From assembly GCF_001279585.1 (NCBI RefSeq), contig NZ_LGEC01000027.1, positions 124,001 through 188,000 on the forward strand: 64,000 nucleotides of DNA, given 5' to 3'. Under the pieces are notes generated by a model. The model did not search any database. It was not told where the DNA came from and saw only the letters and a program-made list of their open reading frames with translations. The position numbers and the translations under genes are program-made. The stretch is from Nocardiopsis sp. NRRL B-16309 (GTDB taxonomy: Bacteria; Actinomycetota; Actinomycetes; Streptosporangiales; Streptosporangiaceae). Position 1 is the stretch's first letter. Every line of letters starts with the position of its first letter. Below are positions 35,116-42,771 of the stretch, piece by piece.

Positions 35116-36951
35116 TTGAGTGAGGACTTCGGTCGGCCGGACCACGGGGGAGACCCCGGGCGGGCGACCCCACCCCAGGGTGGAACACCCCCCGACGCAG
35201 GCGGGCCCCCCGGGCCGCCGGCCGGTCGTCCGCCGACCGGAGCGGCCCCGGGATTCGCCGCGCCCGCGCACACGGGCTCCTTCCCCGCCCCCGGGGCCGC
35301 CGGCACCGCCGCGCCATCGGCCGGGTCGGGGGCGCGGCCGACAGGAGCCCCGACGGAAGCGCCTGGCAACGTCAACCCCATGAACCCCACCGGACAACAA
35401 GGACCCCAGGGCCACCCCGCCCCCGCGGCCATGGGGCCCGGCGGACCGCCCCCTGGCCAGCAACCGGTCCAGGGAGGGCCCGTCGCCGGGCAGCCGCAGG
35501 GATCCGGCGGGTCCGGTACCGCGTCGCAGCAGGGCCCCGGCGGGTCCCCGTCCATGCGGTCACCGGGCTCGGGAGGCCCCAACCCCGGCCAACCCCAGGG
35601 CACTGGCGGTCCGACCCCCGGCCGACCCCAGGGCACCAACGGACCGCCCACCGGTCGGCCGCAGAGCCCCGGCGCGCCGGCCCACGGGCAGCCGCAGAGC
35701 TCCGGCGGTCCGTCCCACGGGCACCAGTCGGGTCCCGCGGGCCCCAACCCCGGCCAGCCGCAGGGCCCCGCGGGACCACCGGCCGGACAGCCGCCGGGTC
35801 CCGGCGGCCCGCACCCCGGCCAGCAGCCGGGCCACTACGGCGCCCCGGCGCCCCGGCGCCGCGGGATCCCCGCCTGGATGGCGCTGTCCGGCATGCTCGT
35901 CGTCGCCCTCGTCGCGGGCGGCGCCGGCGGTGTGGCGGGCGCGTTCCTCAACCGTCCGGCCGAACCGGCGGCCGAGGCCGAGGAGCAGGGCGCCAACCTC
36001 AACGAGCCCCCGCCCGAGGCCCCCGAGCGCGACCCCGACACGATCGCGGGCGTGGCCCAGCGGGTCAGCCCGAGCGTGGTCTCCATCCAGAGCGCGGACT
36101 CCCGGATCGGTGGCGGCGGCTCCGGGTTCGTCATCAGCGGCGACCGCATCGTCACCAACGACCACGTCTCCTCCGTGCTGGAGGAGGACGGCATCCGGAT
36201 CGAGTACAGCGACGGCACCCTGTCCGACGCCACGGTCATCGGCTCCGATCCCAGCTCGGACCTGGCCGTCCTGGCGCTGGAATCCCCCAAGGACGACGTC
36301 GAGGCGCTGGAGTTCGGCGACTCGGACCAGGCGCTCGTGGGCGACGAGGTCATCGCGATCGGCGCGCCGCTGGGGTACGCGGGTACCGTCACGCAGGGCA
36401 TCATCAGCGCCGTCGACCGCCCGGTCAGCTCCGGTGAGGGCCCCAACGCCAGCCGGTTCTACGCCATCCAGACCGACGCGGCGATCAACCCGGGCAACTC
36501 CGGCGGTCCCCTCGTGGACTCCGAGGGCCGGGTCATCGGCGTGAACTCGATGATCGTGAGCATGGCCGGCTACATGGGCGAGTCCACGGGCAACATCGGA
36601 CTGGGCTTCGCGATCCCCTCCAACGAGGCGGAGCGCGTGGTGAACCGGCTCGTGGACCACGGCGAGACCAGCTACGCCGACATCGGCGCGGAGATCGACC
36701 TGGAGAGCCCGATCGCCGGTGCGGTCGTCGCCGAGGGCTCCTCGGCCGTCGAGCCCGGCGGACCGGCCGACGAGGCGGGTCTGCGGTCGGGTGACGTCAT
36801 CGTGTCCCTGGACGGCCGCCGGGTGCAGTCCGGATCGGAGCTGATGGCGATGCTGCGCGACCGGACCCCGGGGACCGAGGTCGAGCTGGAGTACGAGCGC
36901 GACGGCACCCGCGAGAGCACCAGCATCACCCTGGGCGCGACCGCCGACTGA
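35116..36951 (+). CDS. htrA: HtrA/DegP-family trypsin-like serine protease with PDZ domain
   Basis: This 611-aa protein begins with about 230 Pro/Gly/Gln-rich disordered residues inside the cell, then a membrane helix (about 255-277) and an external S1C protease domain. The triad is visible: His350 in VTNDHVSS, Asp382 in SSDLAVLAL and Ser462 in INPGNSGGPLV. A PDZ domain follows (LRSGDVIVSLDGRRVQSGSE). It degrades misfolded exported proteins and is the output gene of the SigE operon. TTG at 35116 is the start. A perfect 17-bp hairpin follows, and mrp then faces it; the TatB gene often found after htrA is absent here. Confidence 0.93.
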   Translation: MSEDFGRPDHGGDPGRATPPQGGTPPDAGGPPGPPAGRPPTGAAPGFAAPAHTGSFPAPGAAGTAAPSAGSGARPTGAPTEAPGNVNPMNPTGQQGPQGHPAPAAMGPGGPPPGQQPVQGGPVAGQPQGSGGSGTASQQGPGGSPSMRSPGSGGPNPGQPQGTGGPTPGRPQGTNGPPTGRPQSPGAPAHGQPQSSGGPSHGHQSGPAGPNPGQPQGPAGPPAGQPPGPGGPHPGQQPGHYGAPAPRRRGIPAWMALSGMLVVALVAGGAGGVAGAFLNRPAEPAAEAEEQGANLNEPPPEAPERDPDTIAGVAQRVSPSVVSIQSADSRIGGGGSGFVISGDRIVTNDHVSSVLEEDGIRIEYSDGTLSDATVIGSDPSSDLAVLALESPKDDVEALEFGDSDQALVGDEVIAIGAPLGYAGTVTQGIISAVDRPVSSGEGPNASRFYAIQTDAAINPGNSGGPLVDSEGRVIGVNSMIVSMAGYMGESTGNIGLGFAIPSNEAERVVNRLVDHGETSYADIGAEIDLESPIAGAVVAEGSSAVEPGGPADEAGLRSGDVIVSLDGRRVQSGSELMAMLRDRTPGTEVELEYERDGTRESTSITLGATAD

Positions 36952-36956
36952 CGCGG

Positions 36957-36998
36957 CGAGGGCCCCGGGAGCGGTGCGGAACGCTCCCGGGGCCCTCG
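36957..36998. terminator. Bidirectional terminator between htrA and mrp
   Basis: The stem is 17 bp and perfect, CGAGGGCCCCGGGAGCG with its complement, and the loop is GTGCGGAA. It begins 5 nt after the htrA stop and ends 34 nt before the end of the convergent mrp gene. Confidence 0.93.
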
Positions 36999-37031
36999 TC
37001 GTACGTCGTGCGCGGTGTTCCCGCGCGACCG

Positions 37032-38171
37032 TCAGCGGCCGGCCGGGGAGATGCCCAGCTGCATGCCCGCGAGTCCGCGCGGCTTGCCCGCCAGGGACTC
37101 GGCGATCGAGGTCATGATCTTGCTGGCCTCGGCGTCGGGGTCGCTCAGGACGAGGGGGTTGCCCTCGTCGCCGCCCTCGCGCACCCGGGTGTCCAGCGGG
37201 ATCTGTCCCAGCAGCGGGATGGTGGTGCCCAGCGTCCGGCTCAGGGCGTCGGCGACCGTCTGGCCGCCGCCCTCGCCGAAGAGCCGCAGCGGCTCCCCGC
37301 CGCCCGGGGGAACGAAGTACGACATGTTCTCGATGACGCCGGCGATGCGCTGGTGGGTCTGCGCCGTGATCGCCCCGGCCCGCTCGGCGACCTCGGCCGC
37401 CGCCATCTGCGGGGTGGTCACCACGAGCAGCTCGGCGTTCGGCAGCAGCTGCGCGACCGAGATGGCGATGTCGCCGGTGCCCGGGGGCAGGTCCATCAGC
37501 AGGACGTCGAGGTCGCCCCAGTACACGTCCGACAGGAACTGCTGGAGCGCGCGGTGCAGCATCGGGCCGCGCCACACCACGGGCTGGTTGCCCTGGGTGA
37601 ACATGCCCACCGAGATGACCTTGATGTCGTGCGCGGTGGGCGGGAGGATCATGTCCTCGACCTTGGTCGGGTAGTCCGCCGCGCCGAGCATGCGGGGCAC
37701 CGAGTGGCCGTAGATGTCGGCGTCGACGACGCCGACCTTGTGGCCCTGGGCCGCCATGGCCGCGGCGAGGTTCACCGTGACGGAGGACTTGCCCACCCCG
37801 CCCTTGCCGGAGGCGACGGCGAAGACCTTGGTGAGCGAGTTCGGCTTGGCGAAGGGGATCTCCTTCTCCGCCTGGCCGCCGCGCAGCTGCGTCTGCAGCT
37901 CCTTGCGCTGCTCGTCGCTCATGACGTCGAGTTCGACGCTGACGGAGGTGACCCCGGCGACCTTGGTCACCGCTTCGGTCACGTCCTTCTCGATGCGTCC
38001 CTTCATCGGGCATCCGGCGACGGTCAGGTAGATGCCGACGCGGACGGCACCGTCGTCGGCGATGTCGACGCTCTTGACCATGCCGAGGTCGGTGATGGGG
38101 CGGTGGATCTCCGGATCTTGCACCGTGGCCAGGGCCTTGCGCACCTGCTCGGTGGATGGTGTGGAGGACAT
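37032..38171 (-). CDS. mrp: Mrp/NBP35-type iron-sulfur cluster carrier ATPase
   Basis: This 379-aa protein has an N-terminal MIP18/DUF59 domain (VRKALATVQDPEIHRPITDL) followed by a P-loop ATPase with VASGKGGVGKSSVTVNLAAA (deviant Walker A), a DADIYGHS switch and MDLPPGTGDIA. It assembles or carries 4Fe-4S clusters to apoproteins. Conservation of mrp beside sigE-htrA matches the mycobacterial arrangement, though facing the other way here. The ATG at 38171 gives the family start MSSTPSTEQVRKAL. Confidence 0.94.
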   Translation of the reverse strand: MSSTPSTEQVRKALATVQDPEIHRPITDLGMVKSVDIADDGAVRVGIYLTVAGCPMKGRIEKDVTEAVTKVAGVTSVSVELDVMSDEQRKELQTQLRGGQAEKEIPFAKPNSLTKVFAVASGKGGVGKSSVTVNLAAAMAAQGHKVGVVDADIYGHSVPRMLGAADYPTKVEDMILPPTAHDIKVISVGMFTQGNQPVVWRGPMLHRALQQFLSDVYWGDLDVLLMDLPPGTGDIAISVAQLLPNAELLVVTTPQMAAAEVAERAGAITAQTHQRIAGVIENMSYFVPPGGGEPLRLFGEGGGQTVADALSRTLGTTIPLLGQIPLDTRVREGGDEGNPLVLSDPDAEASKIMTSIAESLAGKPRGLAGMQLGISPAGR

Positions 38172-38608
38172 GTACTCAATCGTAGGTCAGTGGGATGAGG
38201 TACTCGGCCTGTGGAGTCGGACCCACGCGACCACCTGTCACAACGGGCCGCGGGGCGCCGACTATTCCGCTCGGGGGGTGGCTCGGGCCACGGAGGGGGC
38301 CGTCCGCGGCGCGGGCCGCCGGAGAACCGACGCCGACCGTTCGGAGACCGACGCGGACCGCCCGAGGATTCGGAGGGCCGTTCCGGGAACCGGGGCCGAG
38401 CGCGCGGGGCCCGGCGGGAGCGGCCCAGAGGGCCGGCGCGGACCGCCCGGGAACCGGTTCGAGAGGCCCCGGGAACCGGCGCGGGCGGCCCCCGGGAACC
38501 GGCGCCGGCAGCCCCCGGACCACGCCTTTTGATCCGCACGGTGATCGTCCGATAACGGCAGGTCCTTAACGCGGGCAATACAGGGCCGGATAGTAGTCTC
38601 GGCGCACC
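38172..38608. other. Gene-free 437-bp spacer with short GGGAACCGG repeats
   Basis: CCGGGAACCGG recurs at 38383, 38447, 38469 and 38492, and GACCGACGC(G/C)GAC is repeated near 38330-38360. I see no ORF with a credible start or codon bias. The segment next to the CPBP gene (38540-38608) includes TAGTAGTCT near 38590-38599, a possible -10 giving a leaderless transcript from the ATG at 38609. Confidence 0.6.
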
Positions 38609-39817
38609 ATGGGAAATGTTCCACCGCCGCCTGGTTCGTCCTGGCCCGCCGCGCCCGAGGGGTCGGAGGGACGGGCTCTCGACGGCTACCCGCACGAGCA
38701 GGACTGGGCGGGCCCGCCCGGGGGCGGGCGGCTCACGCCGCCCGGGGGACAGCCCGCGGTCAGCGCCGAGGCGTCCGTGTGGGCCTGGCCCCCGCCGCGT
38801 CCGGTGCGCACCAACGAGTTCGCCAGCGCGGGCCTGCCGGAGGGTGAGCCCTACCACAGGCTCGGGCGCAACTCCCGGTTCCGGTGGTGGACGCCACTGC
38901 TGTCCCTGCTGGTCTTCGGCGTCCTCCTGGTCTTCCTGTGGATCGGCATCGTGCTCGCGATCACGATCGTCGCGGTGATCGGTGGGAGCGGCCTGGCCCC
39001 CGACGCGATGAGCGTCGGGGAGGTGGCGGGGCTCGCCTTCGGGCTCGCGCCGACGGCCCTCCTGATCCCCATCGTGCTGTTCGTGGTGCGCGTGGTGCAG
39101 TGGCGCCGTGTGGGAACCCTGATGTCGGTGGAGGGCCGGTTGCGCTGGCGCTGGCTGCTCCGCTGCCTCACCGTCGCGGTCGTGCCCGTCGCGATGTGCC
39201 TGATCGCCTTCCTGTACCTGGTGGACAGCCTGGCCCCGGGGACAGGGCCCGTGCGGGCGACCGGGGGAGCGGAGGTGTTCGCCGCGGCGGTGGTCGTCAT
39301 CGTCCTGCTGGTGCCGTTCCAGGCCGCCGCCGAGGAGCTCACCGTGCGGGGGCTGATGATGCAGCTCGTCGGTTCCCTGGGCGCCGGCCCGGGCGAGCGC
39401 CGGGGCCGGAGCGCCGCCTCGCGCGTGCTGCGCTCGCCGGGAACGGCGGTCCTGGCCGGCGGCACCCTGGTCCCGGTGCTGTACGCGGCCACGCATCCCG
39501 ACGACCCGTGGGTGACGTCCTCGCTCACGGTCATGGGGCTGGGGATGGCCTGGCTGACCTGGCGCACGGGGGGCGTGGAGGCCGCGATCGGCCTCCACGT
39601 GGTCAGCAGCCTGGTCCAGTTCCTGCTCACGGCCTACGAGGGCCGGTTGTCGGAGGTCGGCACGGGGGCCGTCCTCGGCGCCGGACTTCCGCCGGCCGCG
39701 GGGACTCCGCTCGGACTGGCGCTGACCGCGGTCCAGGTGGGGGCGTACGTGCTGGGGGTGACCTGGCTCGCCGGCCGCGGGGGCGTACGGCGAGCCAGCG
39801 CCCGGGCACGGTACTGA
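38609..39817 (+). CDS. CPBP-family intramembrane metalloprotease
   Basis: This 402-aa protein has a Pro/Gly-rich N-terminus (about 75 residues) and about eight membrane helices. The CPBP motif is present as PFQAAAEELTVRGLMMQL (EExxxR, with Arg displaced by one residue as VRG) and later helices carry ATHPDD and GLHVVSS, the conserved histidines. Members process prenylated or bacteriocin-related substrates or act as immunity proteins; the role here is unknown. It begins at ATG 38609. Confidence 0.82.
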   Translation: MGNVPPPPGSSWPAAPEGSEGRALDGYPHEQDWAGPPGGGRLTPPGGQPAVSAEASVWAWPPPRPVRTNEFASAGLPEGEPYHRLGRNSRFRWWTPLLSLLVFGVLLVFLWIGIVLAITIVAVIGGSGLAPDAMSVGEVAGLAFGLAPTALLIPIVLFVVRVVQWRRVGTLMSVEGRLRWRWLLRCLTVAVVPVAMCLIAFLYLVDSLAPGTGPVRATGGAEVFAAAVVVIVLLVPFQAAAEELTVRGLMMQLVGSLGAGPGERRGRSAASRVLRSPGTAVLAGGTLVPVLYAATHPDDPWVTSSLTVMGLGMAWLTWRTGGVEAAIGLHVVSSLVQFLLTAYEGRLSEVGTGAVLGAGLPPAAGTPLGLALTAVQVGAYVLGVTWLAGRGGVRRASARARY

Positions 39818-39853
39818 CGGCACCGCGCCCGGGCCCGTGAAGCGGCCGAGGCC

Positions 39854-40801
39854 TCAGCCGGCGGTGCCGAAGACCGGGTAGTGGTCGGAGTAGTCGTCGT
39901 AGGTGTAGGTCCGGCCCCAGGACGACACGGACCACGGTTCGCTCTTGACGTCGCGCGTCTCGTTGGTGAACGACGGCGGGGCCGCGGCGCCCCGGATCGG
40001 CAGGACGTAGTCGAGTTGCTGCGGTCCCCAGTCGGGGTAGTTGTACTCGGCGATGGAGTTGGTGCCGGTGTCCCACGAGTAGGGGGCGCCGGTGAAGGCC
40101 GGCTCGACCGCGTCGAGCACCTTGAGGGCGCGGTCCCACTCCCCGCCGCCGCCGACGATGTTGAGGTCGCCCGCCACGTAGACGGGTTCGCCGTCGGGGA
40201 TCCCGTCGACGGCGGCGCGGATCTGGCCGAGCTGGTGGGTGCGGATGTCCTCGTCCTCGCCGTCGGCGCAGGAGCCGTCCTCGGACTGCATGTGGGTGCC
40301 GATGACGTGCAGCGGACCCTCGGGGGTGTCCAGCTCCACCAGGGCGAAGCCCTTGTTGGCGAACCAGTCGGAGCCGCAGGAGCGCGTGAAGATGTGCTGT
40401 TCGCGGCGGACGATCGGCCAGACGCTGTGGACGCTGACACCGCCGTTGGTGGTCGTGTGGCCGCGGTAGCCGGTGGTGGCGTCCCATCCGGAACGCGAGC
40501 GCCCCACGACGGGCGTGCCGTGGGGGTACTCGTCGGCGATCCCGGCGCGCAGGACGTCGGCGGAGGCGTTGTCGAAGAGCTCCTGGAGGACCACGACGTC
40601 CTGTCCGGACACGACGCCGTCCCGGGCGATGAGGTCGGCGCGGATCTCCTGGCCCCAGTTGGGGTAGAGCACGCGGGGCAGCAGGTAGGCGTTGTAGGTG
40701 GCGATGCGGGGTGGTCCGGAGTCGGCGGCCACGGGTCCCACGGCCACGAAGAGGGGGAGGATCAGGGCGACGATGAGGGCGGGGGCAGTTCGTCTGTACA
40801 C
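39854..40801 (-). CDS. Secreted sphingomyelinase C (neutral SMase, beta-toxin family)
   Basis: This 315-aa protein has a signal peptide (about residues 1-26, ending VGPVAADS) and a DNase I-like metal phosphoesterase fold. Active-site residues match bacterial SMases: Asn37 in IATYNAYLL, Glu74 in VVVLQELFDNAS, His170 in HVIGTHMQSED, Asp212/Asn214 in VAGDLNIV, and Asp306/His307 in YSDHYPVFG. Cys142 and Cys178 match the family disulfide. It should cleave sphingomyelin to ceramide and phosphocholine outside the cell. The GTG at 40801 fits the signal peptide; an in-frame ATG at 40972 would bury it. Confidence 0.92.
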   Translation of the reverse strand: MYRRTAPALIVALILPLFVAVGPVAADSGPPRIATYNAYLLPRVLYPNWGQEIRADLIARDGVVSGQDVVVLQELFDNASADVLRAGIADEYPHGTPVVGRSRSGWDATTGYRGHTTTNGGVSVHSVWPIVRREQHIFTRSCGSDWFANKGFALVELDTPEGPLHVIGTHMQSEDGSCADGEDEDIRTHQLGQIRAAVDGIPDGEPVYVAGDLNIVGGGGEWDRALKVLDAVEPAFTGAPYSWDTGTNSIAEYNYPDWGPQQLDYVLPIRGAAAPPSFTNETRDVKSEPWSVSSWGRTYTYDDYSDHYPVFGTAG

Positions 40802-41071
40802 GACAGCACAGCCTGTCCAGTCGAGGACACCGCCCGGGCACCATGGGGTTACCGGTTGGTAGCGACCACGTGGACGTTCCCGCCCGTGCCCCGGGGCTCG
40901 CGCTCGCTCCCGCGCTTCCTTGCGCTCGCTCGCGTTTGTCTGTCCGCTGTCCGAGCTGCGGGACTTGCTCATCAGAGTGGCGCAGGCGGGGCTCGTCCAG
41001 GCGGACCGGCCCCATGGGATCCTCGACGAGGTCTTCGACAGCCTCAGCGGGAACCGTCCGGACCTGTCGGA
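40802..41071. other. Spacer upstream of the sphingomyelinase gene, no supported gene
   Basis: The 270 bp hold GCGCTCGCTCGCG-type short repeats (40885-40935) and a frame on the minus strand beginning MSKSRSSDSGQTNASERKEA that continues in frame into the sphingomyelinase. Its lysine/arginine/glutamate bias could be a remnant of an unrelated N-terminus, but it has no ribosome-binding site. No promoter motif stands out. Confidence 0.5.
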
Positions 41072-41105
41072 CGGGCCCACCGGGGGCCGCTCCCCGGTGG
41101 GCCCG
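41072..41105 (-). terminator. Terminator of the amidohydrolase operon
   Basis: A perfect 14-bp stem (CGGGCCCACCGGGG and its complement) encloses the loop GCCGCT. It ends 8 nt beyond the stop of the amidohydrolase gene on the minus strand. Confidence 0.9.
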
Positions 41106-41112
41106 AGCGGGG

Positions 41113-42771
41113 TCAGGCGCTGGACGCCTCGTGGACGGCCTCCCCCTCCACGAGGGTCAGCACGACGCGGGCCTCGTGGATCCCCTCCGGCGGGCCCGCG
41201 AACGGGTCGCGGTCCAGGACCACCAGGTCGGCCAGCGCGCCCGGGCGGACCGCGCCCGTGTCGTCGAGCCGGTTCACGTACGCCGAACCGGCCGTGTACG
41301 CCGTCACCGCCGTGCGCAGGTCCAGGCGCTCCTGCGGGAGGAACACCGGACTGGACGAGCCCGGCAGGACCCTGTTGACCGCGACGTGGAGGCCCAGCAC
41401 CGGGTCCGGGCTGCTGACCGGCCAGTCGCTGCCCGCCGCCAGGACGGTGCCGGCCCTGTGCAGTGAGCCGAACGGGTACTGCCACCCCGCGCGCTCGGGA
41501 CCCAGGAACGGAATGGTCAACTCGTCCATCTGCGGCTCGTGCGCCGCCCACAGCGGCTGGAGGTTCGCGGTCGCTCCCAGGGCGGCGAAGCGGGGCACGT
41601 CGTCGGGGTGGACCACCTGCAGGTGCGCCAGGTGGGGCCGGTTCGGGGAGGGCCCGTTGGCCTCGCGCGCCGCCTCCACGGCGTCCAGGGCGTCGCGTAC
41701 GGCCCGGTCGCCGAGCGCGTGGAAGTGCGTCTGGAACCCGGCCGCGTCGAGTTCGGTGACGTAGTGGGGCAACCGCCTCGCGTCCACGAAGCTCGTCCCC
41801 CGGTTGCCCGTGGGGCACCCGCAGCCGTCCAGGTACGGGTCGAGCATCGCCGCCGTGCCCGTCTCGGCGATCCCGTCGAGCATGATCTTCACGGTGTCGG
41901 CGCGGAACCGGCCGTGGCTCAGGGCCGCGCGGCGTTCGACGAGTTCGGGGATCTGCTCGGCACCGCGTTCCCGGTCCCACCACAGCGCGCCGACGACCCG
42001 GGCGGTGAGTGCTCCCTCCCGCGCGAGCGACGCGTAGGCCGCCGACACGTCCGGCATGCCGGGGAAGTTCCCCACGATGGCGTCCTGCCAGGCCGTGATG
42101 CCCAGCGCGTGGAGGTGCCGCTGGGCCCGCAGCAGCGCGGCGCGCAGGTCCGCGGGGGAGGGCTCCGGGACCAACCGTCCCACCAGGCCCATGGCCCCCT
42201 CCTGGAGCAGCCCGGTGGGTTCGCCGTCGGCGTCGCGCTCGATCCGGCCGTCCGCAGGGTCGGGGGTGCGGCGCGTGATGCCCGCGAGCTCCAGCGCCCG
42301 GCTGTTGACCCAGGCCCCGTGGTGGTCGCAGTTGGGCAGGTACACCGGGCGGTCCGGGACCCTGGCGTCCAGGGCCGCCCGGTGCGGTGCGCCGCCCTCG
42401 AAGGCCTCCATGGACCAGCCGCCGCCGGTGATCCACTCCCGGTCGGGGTGCGCGGCGGCGTAGGCGGCCACGGCGGCGACGGTCTCCTCCGCGGTCCCGG
42501 CACCGGTCAGGTCGCAGTGGACCATCTCCAACCCGGCGGTGACCGGGTGCACGTGGGCGTCCTGGTAGCCGGGCAGCAGGAGCCGTCCGGCCAGGTCCAC
42601 GACCCTGGTGGAGGGGCCGACCAGGTCCAGGACCTCCTCGCGGCCGACGGCGGTGACGCGGCCCGCGGTGACGGCGACGGTGTTGGCGCCGCCGGGTGCT
42701 CCAGGGTCCCTGGAGTCCGGGGTGAGGACGGGGCCTCCGGTGAGGACGAGGTCGGCGTGGCGGACGTTCAT
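41113..42771 (-). CDS. Amidohydrolase (YtcJ-like, metal-dependent)
   Basis: This 552-aa protein has a beta-barrel amidohydrolase fold with an HxH near GYQDAHVHPVTAGL, a deep D/H set in QTHFHALGDRAVRDA and HLAHLQVVHPDD and a C-terminal GSDWPVSSPDPVLGLHVAVN. The YtcJ subfamily hydrolyses unknown amides, formamides or N-acyl compounds. The ATG at 42771 overlaps the upstream permease stop by one base (TGATG), so the pair is a transport-plus-hydrolysis operon. Confidence 0.9.
   Translation of the reverse strand: MNVRHADLVLTGGPVLTPDSRDPGAPGGANTVAVTAGRVTAVGREEVLDLVGPSTRVVDLAGRLLLPGYQDAHVHPVTAGLEMVHCDLTGAGTAEETVAAVAAYAAAHPDREWITGGGWSMEAFEGGAPHRAALDARVPDRPVYLPNCDHHGAWVNSRALELAGITRRTPDPADGRIERDADGEPTGLLQEGAMGLVGRLVPEPSPADLRAALLRAQRHLHALGITAWQDAIVGNFPGMPDVSAAYASLAREGALTARVVGALWWDRERGAEQIPELVERRAALSHGRFRADTVKIMLDGIAETGTAAMLDPYLDGCGCPTGNRGTSFVDARRLPHYVTELDAAGFQTHFHALGDRAVRDALDAVEAAREANGPSPNRPHLAHLQVVHPDDVPRFAALGATANLQPLWAAHEPQMDELTIPFLGPERAGWQYPFGSLHRAGTVLAAGSDWPVSSPDPVLGLHVAVNRVLPGSSSPVFLPQERLDLRTAVTAYTAGSAYVNRLDDTGAVRPGALADLVVLDRDPFAGPPEGIHEARVVLTLVEGEAVHEASSA

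Noticed and set aside
40801..40972. Longer sphingomyelinase start at ATG 40972
   Set aside because: It would put the signal peptide 57 residues inside the protein, and has no ribosome-binding site; the GTG at 40801 is adopted.
40920..41100. Plus-strand frame containing LLIRVAQAGLVQADRPHGIL near the sphingomyelinase
   Set aside because: It reads like real protein for about 40 residues, but has no ribosome-binding site, runs into the terminator and into antisense of the amidohydrolase, and no family is recognised. Kept only as a remark on the spacer.
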